Below, piece after piece: positions 8,589 through 17,767 of a stretch of 64,000 bases of DNA. The notes beneath the pieces were generated by a model. That model was not told where the DNA came from. It did not search any database and saw only the letters and a program-made list of their open reading frames with translations. Source of the stretch: Thauera carbonicopians (lineage in GTDB: Bacteria; Pseudomonadota; Gammaproteobacteria; Burkholderiales; Rhodocyclaceae); the NCBI RefSeq assembly GCF_025699485.1, contig NZ_JANUXN010000012.1, positions 1-64,000 on the forward strand, in the 5' to 3' direction. Each line of letters opens with the position of its first letter. Position 1 is the first letter of the stretch. The position numbers and the translations under genes are program-made.

Positions 8589-9704
8589 ATGAATGCGGAG
8601 AACGCACTGAAGATCGGTCTGGCGCTGTCCGGCGGCGGATTCCGGGCAACGCTCTTCGGGCTCGGCAGTTTGTGGCGCCTGAATGAGGCCGGCTTGCTCG
8701 GGGGGCTGGCGCGGGTCACCAGTGTGTCGGGCGGCTCGATTCTGGCGGGGATCCTGGCGCACGGATGGCGTCGGCTCGATTTCAGCGCTGGCCGCGCCGG
8801 CAACTTCGAGGCGGTCGTGGCGCAGCCCGTTCGCCAGTTCTGTAGCCGGTCGATCGACATCAAGACCGCCTTGCTCGGCCATCTCGTGCCGTTCAAGACA
8901 TCCGGCGAGTTTCTCGCCGACCGTTACGCCGATGACCTGTTCGGCGAGACGTTGCTGCGGTCGCTGTCGGATCCGAACCAGGAACAGGCGCCGCGCTTCA
9001 TCTTCTACGCTACCAACATGCAGACCGGGCGCAGTTTCCGCTTCCGCCAGGACTATGTTGCCGACTATTACCTCGGCATGTCCCGCAGCACGGATGTCAG
9101 GCTGGCGGATGCCGTGGCGGCGTCGAGCGCTTTTCCGCCGATCTTTTCTCCGGTGGTCGTGAAGACCGATCCCGGTGCCTGGGAGAAGCCGCAGCACGAG
9201 TTGCCTAATCTGGAAAAGCTGCGCCGGCGCATCGTGCTTGCCGATGGCGGGATCTACGACAACATGGGCCTGGAGGCCTTGCTCGAGGGCCTGGACATCG
9301 TCCTGGTCAGCGATGCCGGGGCGCCGTTCGAGATCGATGAATCGCCCTTCGAGGATGATCTGCTGCAACTGGGCAGGGTGCGCGACATCCTGATCGACCA
9401 GACTCGCGCGCTGCGCAAGCGCTGGCTGGTCGATGACTTCCAGGCCGGGCGGCGGCGAGGCGCTTACTGGGGAATCGGCACCCGGATCGAGGCTTACGGC
9501 GATCCTGGCGCGATCACTGCCGACAACGCAATCACCGCCGTGCTCGAGAAGATCCCGACACGCCTGAAGAAGTTCGAGGCGCGCGAGCAGGGCCGCCTGA
9601 TCAACTGGGGTTATGCACTTGCCGACGTTGCCTTGCGCAGGCGCGCACGCCTGGACGTTGCGGCGGCGCAGGGCTGGCCGGTGCCCGAGTGGCCGCTGAA
9701 CTGA
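8589..9704 (+). CDS. Patatin-like phospholipase
   Basis: A 371-residue patatin-family lipid acyl hydrolase. The oxyanion-hole motif GGGFR (15-19), the nucleophile elbow SVSGGS with Ser47, and the catalytic aspartate motif D219-G-G in LADGGIYDN are all present, so the enzyme should be active as a Ser-Asp dyad lipase. No signal peptide is seen, so it should act in the cytoplasm on inner-membrane lipids. It starts a three-gene operon with a CHAT protease (10-base gap) and an MBL hydrolase. Patatins are common membrane-damaging effectors in anti-phage systems, which makes a conflict role plausible but unproven. Confidence 0.85.
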   Translation: MNAENALKIGLALSGGGFRATLFGLGSLWRLNEAGLLGGLARVTSVSGGSILAGILAHGWRRLDFSAGRAGNFEAVVAQPVRQFCSRSIDIKTALLGHLVPFKTSGEFLADRYADDLFGETLLRSLSDPNQEQAPRFIFYATNMQTGRSFRFRQDYVADYYLGMSRSTDVRLADAVAASSAFPPIFSPVVVKTDPGAWEKPQHELPNLEKLRRRIVLADGGIYDNMGLEALLEGLDIVLVSDAGAPFEIDESPFEDDLLQLGRVRDILIDQTRALRKRWLVDDFQAGRRRGAYWGIGTRIEAYGDPGAITADNAITAVLEKIPTRLKKFEAREQGRLINWGYALADVALRRRARLDVAAAQGWPVPEWPLN

Positions 9705-9714
9705 GGCTGCAGCC

Positions 9715-12678
9715 ATGACCAACCGCCACGGCCTCGCCGCCTGGAGCCTGGAAGTCGACGATGCGCGCTTCGCGCAGGCCTGTGCGGCGCTCGGCATCTT
9801 GAATGCTGCTGCCCGCCGCCAGCGCCGCCGCCGCATCGACCTGCTGGAGCAGCTTGCCGCCAAGCGGACGGAGGTGCATCGAATCGCAGACATCGCAGCC
9901 GTGTTCCGCAGCATGCGCGACGGCGACAAGACCCTGGACTGGGAGATGCCTGCGCTGGCGGGGCTGGCGCGATTTCCATCCGCAAGCGTGCTGGCCGCAG
10001 CGTGGCAGAAGTACGTCGACGACGCGCCCTGGGGCACGCGCATCGCGGTGAAGAGCCGGGGACGCCGCTGGGGTGGGTTGCTGCCCATGTTGCGCACCTT
10101 GCAGCAGGCGCCGGTGGACGCCGGCAGCGTGTTCGTCGCCGATGCCTTCGCCTGGGACGGACAGGTCGATTGGCAGTTGCCATTCAGCTTCGCCGCCTTG
10201 CCGGACGATCCGCTGGCCGATGCCTTCTCGGACTTCCGTACCTATTGGCGGGAGCCGTGGCCGTACCGCTTCTGCGTGGCGGACCGTTCGCAGGCGCGAG
10301 TGGAGATGCTCGTGTTCAGCGGACCGCTGCGGCATGTGGCGGGCCAACTGCTGGCGAAGGGAGTGAGGTGCCGGGCGGCGCTCGTATTGCTGCTGGGTGG
10401 CATCGACGATGATGCCGACGTCGAGGACGTCGCGCGCATCGTGGCCCGCGAATTGTCGGCAGAGGGTGTGGTGTGCGTCACGCCGCCAGCCGAAGCGGAA
10501 CCTGATTGGGAGATGCAGGCGCTGGTGCGCCTGGGTGATGAGCTGACCCATGACCGCCCGCTCGACGTGGCGCTGCCGATGGCTTTCGGGGAGGGCGTGA
10601 TCGCTTTCCTGAGCCGTGACCTCGTTCAGCTCAGCCATCTCTCGAACTCGGTGGACCGGATCGCGGGGCGCCTGAAAGCCTTGCCGCCAGATGCATCGCT
10701 GGTGGTGAGCGAGCGCTCGCTGGATGATCTGATCCATGTTCCCGACTTCGTCGACACCTTGGAAACTGCGGAGCCGAGAGAAGGGCTGGCAGGCGCCAGC
10801 CCTCCGGAAGAGGGAGGCGCGCCGGCCATGGCGGACGCCCTGCGCAAGGTCTCGCCGAAAATACTGGCCAGGAACATCAGCGGATCGCGGGGAGCCTACG
10901 GCTACTACCGCGAGTCCGACGAGGCCTCCTCGCTGACGGAGGTGACCAACGAGGTGAGGAAGCATGAGGCCGCCCGAGCTGCCGAGCAGCCCGAGACGCG
11001 CTACGTGCAGCACAGCTTCTGGCGCACGGAGGCAGGCGAACTGGTCGAGGAGCGTCAGCGCCTGATCGTGGGCACCACGGTGATGCTGCGCGTGCGCATC
11101 GGACCGCCGGACGAACGCTGGCAGGCTGCGCCAGAACCCTTTCCGGCACATGAGCTGCCGCGCAATCGGCGCCGCCACCGCCTGCAGATCGTGTTCCACG
11201 AGCCGACCCAGCTCGACGCGCCGATGGTGGAGGCACTCTGGCTGCCCGGTTCGGGGCCGAGCAGCGTGGCCGAGTTCGTGTTCACGCCCCGCGAGCCCGC
11301 GGCATTCCAGGCCCGGATCGCCGTGCTGCACCGGGGGCGCGTGCTGCAGACGGTATTGATCCATACCCGTGTCGTGCCGCAGGGTGTGCGGGCCGGCGCA
11401 GGGGAGGGCATCACGCAGCGGATCGAGGCGCGGGTGCGCGAGCACTGGAGCGACCTGGGCACCCGGCGCCAGTTCGACGCGTCCTTCGTCCTCAACCAGA
11501 CGAATGCCGAGCGGCCGTTGCTGACCGGCGTTGCCGGCAAGCGGGCCTGGGCCACCGACCTTGGCGGCATCAGGGAGCCGGTCGATACCATCAACCAGTT
11601 GCTGTCGGAGGTCGCCTACAGCGTGGCCGACTACAGCGGAGGCCTGACCCAGGGCGACAACCTGAAGCTGTTCTACAAACTGGCCCGGGTGGGGAGCGAC
11701 CTCTATTCGGTGCTGGTGGCCGACCATCTGCAGCAGTTGCGCAATGGCGGAATGGATGTGGAGGAAGCCACCCATATCCAGATCATCAGCACCCGCGCCG
11801 ACGAAGTGGTGCCTTTCGAGTTCATCTACCAGTATCCGCCGCCGGACGACGAGGGCAGCGTCCGTTTTTGCCCCGACGCGCTCGAAGCGTTGAAGTCTGG
11901 CGCCTGTCCCGGCCATTGCGACGGGCAGCAGGAGCCGGGACGGCATGTGTGCCCGATGGGCTTCTGGGGCTTGCGCAAGGTCATCGAGCGGCACATCTAC
12001 AGTCCGGCGGTCAGCGGCAGGCCCGACGGCGCGGAGTTGATCGTCCAGGCGGAGCCTGCCGGCGACCGGGTGCGTCTGCAGCTCGATCAGCCTGCCCTGG
12101 TGGCTTACAGCAAGGAGGTGAAGCACGGCGAAGTGAGCCCCGTCATCGCAATCCTTGCGGCGCACCTGAACGGGCGCGTGCAGGAGGTGAAGGACTGGGA
12201 CGAATGGAAGGCCACCGTCACCGGAAGCCGTCCGACGCTGCTGGTGGCGTTTCCGCACAACACCGGCGACAAGCAGGACATCGCGCTGGAGATCGGCGGC
12301 AAGGCCTTCAAGACGCTGCGCCTGCCGCGTGAATATGTGCACGTCGACGGCCCGTATCCGCTGGTGATGCTGCTCGGCTGCGACGTGTCCAGCACCGCCC
12401 AGCAGTATGCGAACCATATCCGCTATTTCCGCCAGGCCGGGGCGGCGGTGGTCATCTCGACCATCGCGACCGTGTTCGGGCCACATGCGGTGAAGGTGGG
12501 CGAGAAGCTGATCGAGGGCCTGCTGTCGATCAGCGGGCAGGCGGACGACGCGCCTGGCGCGAATACCGAAACATGCCTTGGCGAAGCCTTGCGGGCGGCC
12601 AAGCGCCAGGCCTTGCTCGACAGCCTGCCGATGGCGCTCTGCGTGGTCGCCTTCGGCGATGCCGATTGGCGGCTTTGA
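9715..12678 (+). CDS. Large CHAT-domain (caspase-like) protease
   Basis: A 987-residue protein whose C-terminal ~200 residues look like a CHAT (caspase HetF-associated) peptidase domain. The His is in LLVAFPHNTG (His848) and the Cys in MLLGCDVSS (Cys889). The ~40-residue spacing and their ends of strands match clan CD proteases. Residues ~200-330 contain a segment ending ELTHDRPLDVALPMAF that resembles the N-terminal half of a second, probably inactive CHAT-like fold. Residues ~420-570 look like a beta-rich spacer domain. No signal peptide or membrane segment is seen. Middle gene of the patatin-CHAT-MBL operon. A role as an activating or executing protease in a defence system is inferred. Confidence 0.75.
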   Translation: MTNRHGLAAWSLEVDDARFAQACAALGILNAAARRQRRRRIDLLEQLAAKRTEVHRIADIAAVFRSMRDGDKTLDWEMPALAGLARFPSASVLAAAWQKYVDDAPWGTRIAVKSRGRRWGGLLPMLRTLQQAPVDAGSVFVADAFAWDGQVDWQLPFSFAALPDDPLADAFSDFRTYWREPWPYRFCVADRSQARVEMLVFSGPLRHVAGQLLAKGVRCRAALVLLLGGIDDDADVEDVARIVARELSAEGVVCVTPPAEAEPDWEMQALVRLGDELTHDRPLDVALPMAFGEGVIAFLSRDLVQLSHLSNSVDRIAGRLKALPPDASLVVSERSLDDLIHVPDFVDTLETAEPREGLAGASPPEEGGAPAMADALRKVSPKILARNISGSRGAYGYYRESDEASSLTEVTNEVRKHEAARAAEQPETRYVQHSFWRTEAGELVEERQRLIVGTTVMLRVRIGPPDERWQAAPEPFPAHELPRNRRRHRLQIVFHEPTQLDAPMVEALWLPGSGPSSVAEFVFTPREPAAFQARIAVLHRGRVLQTVLIHTRVVPQGVRAGAGEGITQRIEARVREHWSDLGTRRQFDASFVLNQTNAERPLLTGVAGKRAWATDLGGIREPVDTINQLLSEVAYSVADYSGGLTQGDNLKLFYKLARVGSDLYSVLVADHLQQLRNGGMDVEEATHIQIISTRADEVVPFEFIYQYPPPDDEGSVRFCPDALEALKSGACPGHCDGQQEPGRHVCPMGFWGLRKVIERHIYSPAVSGRPDGAELIVQAEPAGDRVRLQLDQPALVAYSKEVKHGEVSPVIAILAAHLNGRVQEVKDWDEWKATVTGSRPTLLVAFPHNTGDKQDIALEIGGKAFKTLRLPREYVHVDGPYPLVMLLGCDVSSTAQQYANHIRYFRQAGAAVVISTIATVFGPHAVKVGEKLIEGLLSISGQADDAPGANTETCLGEALRAAKRQALLDSLPMALCVVAFGDADWRL

Positions 12679-12691
12679 AAGGGAGCCATCC

Positions 12692-13801
12692 ATGGCGGAA
12701 CAGGATTTTTTCCGCATCGAACTGCTGCCCGCCCTGCATGGCGACTGCCTGCTGGTGGAGTACGGAAACGCTTCGCGCACACGGCGAATGCTGATCGACG
12801 GCGGCCCGATCGGCGGCTACAAGCACCTCGATGCGCGCCTGAACGCGCTTCCAGCGGGCGACCGCCGGTTCGAACTGGTGGTGATGAGCCATGTGGATAC
12901 CGACCACATCGAGGGTATCGTGCGGCTGTTCGCCAACCTCCCCGTTCCCATCCGCGTGATCGACATCTGGTTCAATGGCTGGAGCCATCTGCAGCCGGGC
13001 AGGCAGGTGCTGGGCGGCAAGCAGGGCGAGTTCCTGAGCGCGCTGATCGTCCGCCGCTTCCGGCTGGACCAGTGGAACCACGCGTTCGGCGGCAAGGCCG
13101 TGGTGGTGCCGGATGACGGACCCTTGCCGGAGCACACGCTCGCCGACGGCATGAAACTGACCCTGCTGTCGCCGACGAACGCAAGGCTGGACAGGATGCG
13201 GACGAAGTGGAAGAAGGATCTCGGCCCGGAAGTGGTGCCCGGCGACCTGGATGCAGCGTGGGCAAGGCTGGCCGCACGCAAGGTCTATCTGCCCGGGCAG
13301 GGGCTGCTGGGCAGCACGCCCGAGCTGGACAAGCTGCTCGAGCGCCAGCTCAAGATCGACGGTGCCGCCCCCAACGGCAGCTCGATCGCTTTCCTGGCCG
13401 AATACGGCGGCAAGTCATGCCTGTTCCTGGCCGATGCCCATCACGAGGTGATCGCGGCTTCGATCACGCGCCTGCTGAAACAACGCAGCCAGAAAACGCT
13501 TCATGTCGACGCGGTGAAGGTGGCGCACCATGGCAGCGCGGGCAACATCAGCGACAAACTGCTCTCCCTGATCGACAGCCCGCGCTTCCTGATCAGCACC
13601 AATGGCGCCCAGTTCGGCCACCCCGATGCCGAGGCCGTGCAGCGCATCATCGCCCGTTCGGTGCATCAGCCGCCCATGCTGTGCTTCAACTATGACTGCG
13701 ACACCACCCGCCCCTGGGCGTCGCCGGAAAAGCAGGCCGAACTCGGCTATGTCGCCGAATACAATCCGGTGCCGGACAAACCTTATGTGATCGAGCTGTG
13801 A
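12692..13801 (+). CDS. MBL-fold hydrolase, ComEC-like
   Basis: A 369-residue metallo-beta-lactamase-fold protein. The metal motif is SH67-V-D69-T-D71-H72, and the distal ligand motif is VKVAHHGSAGN. HxDxDH in place of HxHxDH is typical of the ComEC-like MBL branch, which includes nucleases and stand-alone conflict-system proteins. No transmembrane segments are present, unlike ComEC itself. The ATG at 12692 follows GGGAG by six bases; a longer frame would run back into the CHAT gene. It is the third gene of the patatin-CHAT-MBL operon. Its substrate (nucleic acid, cyclic nucleotide or other) is unknown. Confidence 0.8.
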   Translation: MAEQDFFRIELLPALHGDCLLVEYGNASRTRRMLIDGGPIGGYKHLDARLNALPAGDRRFELVVMSHVDTDHIEGIVRLFANLPVPIRVIDIWFNGWSHLQPGRQVLGGKQGEFLSALIVRRFRLDQWNHAFGGKAVVVPDDGPLPEHTLADGMKLTLLSPTNARLDRMRTKWKKDLGPEVVPGDLDAAWARLAARKVYLPGQGLLGSTPELDKLLERQLKIDGAAPNGSSIAFLAEYGGKSCLFLADAHHEVIAASITRLLKQRSQKTLHVDAVKVAHHGSAGNISDKLLSLIDSPRFLISTNGAQFGHPDAEAVQRIIARSVHQPPMLCFNYDCDTTRPWASPEKQAELGYVAEYNPVPDKPYVIEL

Positions 13802-13936
13802 CCGGGGGGCAGGCGCAGCGCCGGATTTCGTTATCCGCCGGTGGCCGCGGGACGATATTCCGGCCGGCTTCGGCAGTGTGTCAGCGGCGCCGGGAACGGA
13901 GAAGGAATCCGGGGAGAGGGGGGATTTCGCCCATCC

Positions 13937-15010
13937 TCATTTGCGTTCCCGTTGGGCCGGCTCCATGGGGTCTTGTCGCATTTCGCTCGGCGCTGTCCCC
14001 GTCCAGGTCCGGAATGCCCGCGCAAAGCTCTTTTCGCTGTCGAAACCGACCGCGGCGGCGATTTGCTTGATCGGCTTCTTCGTCTGCAGCAGCAGGCGGA
14101 CGGCGTGTTCGCGGCGGGCTTCGTTCTTCAGCCGCTGCAACGACACGCCTTCGTCCTTCAGTTGCCGGTGCAGGGTGCGCACCGACAGGTTGAGCCGGGC
14201 GGCGACATCCTCGGCGGTATGGGCGGCGCCGGGCGCGGCGTTCAGAATCTGCGCGACGCTGTGCACCAGCAGGCGGTCGCGGCGGTATTGCAGCACGGTG
14301 AGCGGCAGCGCGCGCTGCAGCATCGCCTGCAAGGCGCGCTCGTCGCGGCGTACCGGCAGCGACAGGTAGCGGGCGTCGAAGCCGAAGCCGGCGGTGTCGG
14401 CGTCGAAATGCAGTCGGCAGGGGAAGAGGTGGGGGTAGGCGTCGGCATGGCGCGGCGCCGGGAAGGGAAAGCGGGTTTCCGTCAGCGCGATGCGCGAGTC
14501 GATCAGCCAGCTCGCGTAGCCCAGCAGGTAGCGCAGCGTGGTGACCAGGCAGAATTCGCGCAGTTCGCCGAGTTCCACGTTCTCGACGACGCGGACCGCC
14601 GCGGTGCCGCGCTGCTGGCTGCCCGTCTGGCTGAATTCGAACACGATGTCCTCGGTCAGCAGGCGATGGTGGCGGCACCAGCGCTTGAGCGCCACTTCCA
14701 GCGTGGGCGAGGTGAGCGAGGCACGGCACAGCATGCCGTAGCTGCCCCAGGGCAGGCGGCGCGAGAACCAGCCCAGCGCTTCGTCGTCCAGCGCCTGCAT
14801 GGCGATGCCCGAGATGGTTTCCATCTGTGCGGCGGTGACGTGCGCATCGGGGTCGTCGAGCAGACTGGTGGGAATCTGCGCCTGGCGCAGGGCGCTGTCC
14901 GGATCCATCCCCCGGCGCAGGTACGCGGTGACGATCGCGCGGATGAAGGCGGTCGGTGTGGCGGCACGGCCCAGCGTAAGCTCGGCGGGTGAGGGAGTGA
15001 TGATCTTCAT
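13937..15010 (-). CDS. AraC-family regulator with arabinose-binding-type N-terminal domain
   Basis: A 357-residue regulator. Residues ~10-220 match the long effector domain of the OruR/ArgR-like AraC branch (AFIRAIVTAYLRRGMDPDSALRQAQIP...). The C-terminal ~100 residues are the double helix-turn-helix (VAARLNLSVRTLHRQLKDEG...IKQIAAAVGFDSEKSFARAFRTWTGTAPSEMR). The start at 15010 (MKIITPSPAEL) fits the family N-terminus; the longer frame begins inside the liuA leader. It is divergent from isovaleryl-CoA dehydrogenase, so control of branched-chain acyl-CoA breakdown is likely. This would differ from the MerR-type LiuR known elsewhere. Confidence 0.8.
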   Translation of the reverse strand: MKIITPSPAELTLGRAATPTAFIRAIVTAYLRRGMDPDSALRQAQIPTSLLDDPDAHVTAAQMETISGIAMQALDDEALGWFSRRLPWGSYGMLCRASLTSPTLEVALKRWCRHHRLLTEDIVFEFSQTGSQQRGTAAVRVVENVELGELREFCLVTTLRYLLGYASWLIDSRIALTETRFPFPAPRHADAYPHLFPCRLHFDADTAGFGFDARYLSLPVRRDERALQAMLQRALPLTVLQYRRDRLLVHSVAQILNAAPGAAHTAEDVAARLNLSVRTLHRQLKDEGVSLQRLKNEARREHAVRLLLQTKKPIKQIAAAVGFDSEKSFARAFRTWTGTAPSEMRQDPMEPAQRERK

Positions 15011-15168
15011 GACTGGAAATACTAGACAAGGTGGCAGGATCTGCAACCCTGATGGCAGTTGTCGGGCATCGTGAGGGGCTAATCTCGCTTCATCTTCAGG
15101 CGTTCGCCGTCCATCATTGGAACCTGCGGCCAGCCCTGGCGCCAGGACAAATCGAGAAGGAGACACCC

Positions 15169-16350
15169 ATGAACGTGCCCAGCCTTAACTTCAACCTCGG
15201 CGAGACCATCGACGCGCTGCGCGACACGCTGCAGGCTTTCTGTGCGGCCGAGATCGCCCCGCGTGCGGCCGAGATCGACCGCGTCAACGAGTTCCCCGCC
15301 GAGCTGTGGAAGAAACTCGGCGACCTCGGCGTGCACGGCATGACGGTCGGCGAGGAGTACGGCGGCACCGACATGGGTTATCTCGCCCACATCGTCGCGA
15401 TGGAGGAGATCTCGCGTGCGTCGGCCTCGGTGGGCCTGTCCTACGGTGCGCACTCCAACCTGTGCATCAACCAGATCCGCCGCAACGGCACCGAGGAGCA
15501 GAAGCAGAAGTATCTGCCCAGGCTGATTTCCGGCGAGCACGTCGGTGCGCTGGCGATGTCCGAGCCCAATGCCGGCTCCGACGTGGTGTCGATGAAGCTG
15601 CGTGCCGACCGCAAGGGCGACCGCTTCATCCTCAACGGCAGCAAGATGTGGATCACCAACGGCGGCGATGCCGACACCCTGGTGGTCTATGCCAAGACCG
15701 ACGTCAATGCCGGCCCGAAGGGCATCACCGCCTTCATCGTCGAGAAGGACATGAAGGGCTTCTCGTGCGGCACCCACCTCGATAAGCTCGGCATGCGCGG
15801 CTCCAACACCTTTCCGCTGTTCTTCGACGACGTCGAAGTGCCGCTCGACAACGTGCTCGGCGGCGAGGCCAACATCGGCCGCGGCGTGCAGGTGCTGATG
15901 TCAGGTCTCGACTACGAGCGCGCGGTGCTGTCGGGCGGCCCGCTCGGCATCATGGCGGCGTGCATGGACGAGGTCGTGCCCTACATGCACGAACGCAAGC
16001 AGTTCGACACGCCGATCGGCGAATTCCAGCTGATGCAGGGCAAGATCGCCGACATGTATTCCACCTGGTCGGCCTGCCGCGCCTACGCCTACGCTGTCGG
16101 CCAGGCCTGCGACCGCGCCGACCACGCCCGCACGCTGCGCAAGGATGCGGCCGGCGTGATCCTCTACACCGCCGAGAAAGCCACCTGGATGGCGGGCGAG
16201 GCGATCCAGGCGCTGGGTGGCGTCGGCTACACCAACGAATACGCCGTCGGCCGCCTGTGGCGCGACGCCAAGCTGTACGAGATCGGCGCCGGCACCAGCG
16301 AGATCCGCCGCATGCTGATCGGCCGCGAACTGTTCGGCGAAACGCGCTGA
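15169..16350 (+). CDS. liuA: Isovaleryl-CoA dehydrogenase
   Basis: A 393-residue FAD-dependent acyl-CoA dehydrogenase that oxidises isovaleryl-CoA to 3-methylcrotonyl-CoA, passing electrons to ETF. The signatures [21 protein letters not shown] and [15 protein letters not shown] are typical of this member. The catalytic glutamate sits in the isovaleryl-specific position (Glu250, in [14 protein letters not shown]) rather than the usual acyl-CoA dehydrogenase site. GAGAAGGAGA before the ATG at 15169 fixes the start. The rest of the pathway lies 8 kb downstream, beyond the TRAP block. Confidence 0.93.
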   Translation: MNVPSLNFNLGETIDALRDTLQAFCAAEIAPRAAEIDRVNEFPAELWKKLGDLGVHGMTVGEEYGGTDMGYLAHIVAMEEISRASASVGLSYGAHSNLCINQIRRNGTEEQKQKYLPRLISGEHVGALAMSEPNAGSDVVSMKLRADRKGDRFILNGSKMWITNGGDADTLVVYAKTDVNAGPKGITAFIVEKDMKGFSCGTHLDKLGMRGSNTFPLFFDDVEVPLDNVLGGEANIGRGVQVLMSGLDYERAVLSGGPLGIMAACMDEVVPYMHERKQFDTPIGEFQLMQGKIADMYSTWSACRAYAYAVGQACDRADHARTLRKDAAGVILYTAEKATWMAGEAIQALGGVGYTNEYAVGRLWRDAKLYEIGAGTSEIRRMLIGRELFGETR

Positions 16351-16366
16351 CAGGGAGGGCCGGAAC

Positions 16367-16969
16367 ATGGCTGAGCCGATCGATTTCTACTTCGACTTCT
16401 CCTCCCCCTACGGCTACTTCATGGCCGAGCAGATCGACGCCCTGGCGGCTGCTCATGGCCGCAGCGTGCGCTGGCGGCCGTTCCTGCTGGGAGCGGTATA
16501 CAAGGTCACGGGCGACGTGCCCCTGCCTTCGAAACCGCTCAAGGGCGATTACTCGAAGCACGACTTCGAGCGCTCGGCCCGCTTCCTCGGTCTGAGCTGC
16601 CGCATTCCCGATGTCTTTCCGATCGGCACCCAGATCGCCGCGCGTGCCTTCTACTGGCTGGAAGACCGTGATGCCGCTGCGGCCCGCCGCTTCGCCCTCG
16701 CAGCCCTGCGCGCCTATTTCGTAGACGGGCGCGACATCTCGCAGCAGGATGCGGTGCTGGACATCGCTGCCGCCCACGGCGCCGACCGTGCGGCGCTGGT
16801 CGAGGCACTTGCCGGCGACGCGATCCGCAACCGTCTCAAGGACGAATGCGCCCAGGCCATTGCCCGTGGCGTGTTCGGCTCACCTTTCGTCATCGTCGAT
16901 GGCGAGCCCTTCTGGGGTGTGGACCGCGTGCCGCAGATAGTGCGCTGGCTGGAAACGGGCGGGTTCTGA
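16367..16969 (+). CDS. 2-Hydroxychromene-2-carboxylate isomerase-like, DsbA/GST-kappa fold
   Basis: A 200-residue thioredoxin-fold protein with the kappa-class signature FDFSSPYGYF near the N-terminus. Ser replaces the DsbA cysteine, as in NahD-type glutathione-dependent isomerases. The conserved cis-proline segment GVFGSPFVIVDGEPFWGVDR is near the C-terminus. Known members isomerise hydroxychromene carboxylates in naphthalene breakdown, but close paralogues often sit beside acyl-CoA dehydrogenase genes with no aromatic pathway nearby, as here. It follows liuA by 16 bases and is probably co-transcribed. Its stop lies only three bases from the convergent SDR gene. Confidence 0.82.
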   Translation: MAEPIDFYFDFSSPYGYFMAEQIDALAAAHGRSVRWRPFLLGAVYKVTGDVPLPSKPLKGDYSKHDFERSARFLGLSCRIPDVFPIGTQIAARAFYWLEDRDAAAARRFALAALRAYFVDGRDISQQDAVLDIAAAHGADRAALVEALAGDAIRNRLKDECAQAIARGVFGSPFVIVDGEPFWGVDRVPQIVRWLETGGF

Positions 16970-16972
16970 CGC

Positions 16973-17749
16973 TCAGATGCGCATCCTGCCGGTCTGTGTC
17001 ATGCCGGCCGCCATGTAGCCGCCGTCGACGGTGAGCGTTTCGCCGTTGACGTAGGATGCTGCGGGTGATGCCAGGTAAGCGATGGCCTCGGCAATGTCCT
17101 GGGGTGTGCCGCGGCGGCGTGCGGGCACCATCGCCAGAATGTTTTCCCAGGTTTCCTCCGAATAGGTGCCCAGCGTCATCGGCGTCTCGATCGCGCCGGG
17201 TGCGATCGCATTCACTGTTACGCCGAGCGGCCCGAGTTCCAGCGCGAACTGGCGGGTCAGGCCGATGATGGCGGCTTTGGAGGTACCGTAAGCAGTGCGT
17301 CCGATGCCGGCGCGCAAGCCGGAAACCGACGTGAGGTTGATGATCCTGCCGTAGCCGCGTTCTGCCATGCCGCGTGCGGCACGCTGGCTGGCAAGAAAGG
17401 TGCCTGTGACATTGACGCGCATGACCCTGTCCCAGCTCTCCGGGGAAAAATCCAGCAGTGGCTCCACCAGCATCAGCCCCGCACTGTTGATGAGGATGTC
17501 GATGCCGCCGAGTGCTGCCTCGGCGCGATCGAAGCCGGCGGCAATCGAGGCCGCGTCGCCAACGTCCATCGCCATGCCGATTGCTTTGGCACCGGCGGCG
17601 GTGATTTCCTGCGCAACCGTGCTGGCCTTGTCCGCGTCCCGGTCGGTCACGGCGAGCCGTGCGCCGCGCTGGGCAAGTGCCAGCGCGGCCGCTCGCCCGA
17701 TGCCCGACCCGCCTCCGGTCACGAGGGCCGTACCGTAATTCTTGGGCAT
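16973..17749 (-). CDS. Short-chain dehydrogenase/reductase (SDR)
   Basis: A 258-residue classical SDR: cofactor motif TGGGSGIG (11-18), NSAG (about 88-91), catalytic Ser141, Tyr154 and Lys158 (YGTSK), and the GETLTVDGGYM C-terminal block. The aspartate after the second strand (TDRDAD) favours NAD(H). AGGAGG nine bases upstream supports the ATG at 17749; the ATG at 17758 abuts the ribosome-binding site. It is the last gene of a minus-strand cluster with a TRAP transporter, acyl-CoA ligase and thiolase, so it is probably a hydroxyacyl-CoA or alcohol dehydrogenase in the same pathway. Confidence 0.87.
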   Translation of the reverse strand: MPKNYGTALVTGGGSGIGRAAALALAQRGARLAVTDRDADKASTVAQEITAAGAKAIGMAMDVGDAASIAAGFDRAEAALGGIDILINSAGLMLVEPLLDFSPESWDRVMRVNVTGTFLASQRAARGMAERGYGRIINLTSVSGLRAGIGRTAYGTSKAAIIGLTRQFALELGPLGVTVNAIAPGAIETPMTLGTYSEETWENILAMVPARRRGTPQDIAEAIAYLASPAASYVNGETLTVDGGYMAAGMTQTGRMRI

Positions 17750-17767
17750 GTTCGTCATCCTCCTGTC

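Noticed and set aside
9601-12780. A 1,059-residue minus-strand open frame opposite the CHAT gene
   Set aside because: Length is explained by high GC. The sequence is low-complexity (His, Arg, Gln, Leu, Ala) with no recognisable motif, whereas the plus strand has a catalytic CHAT signature and operon spacing.
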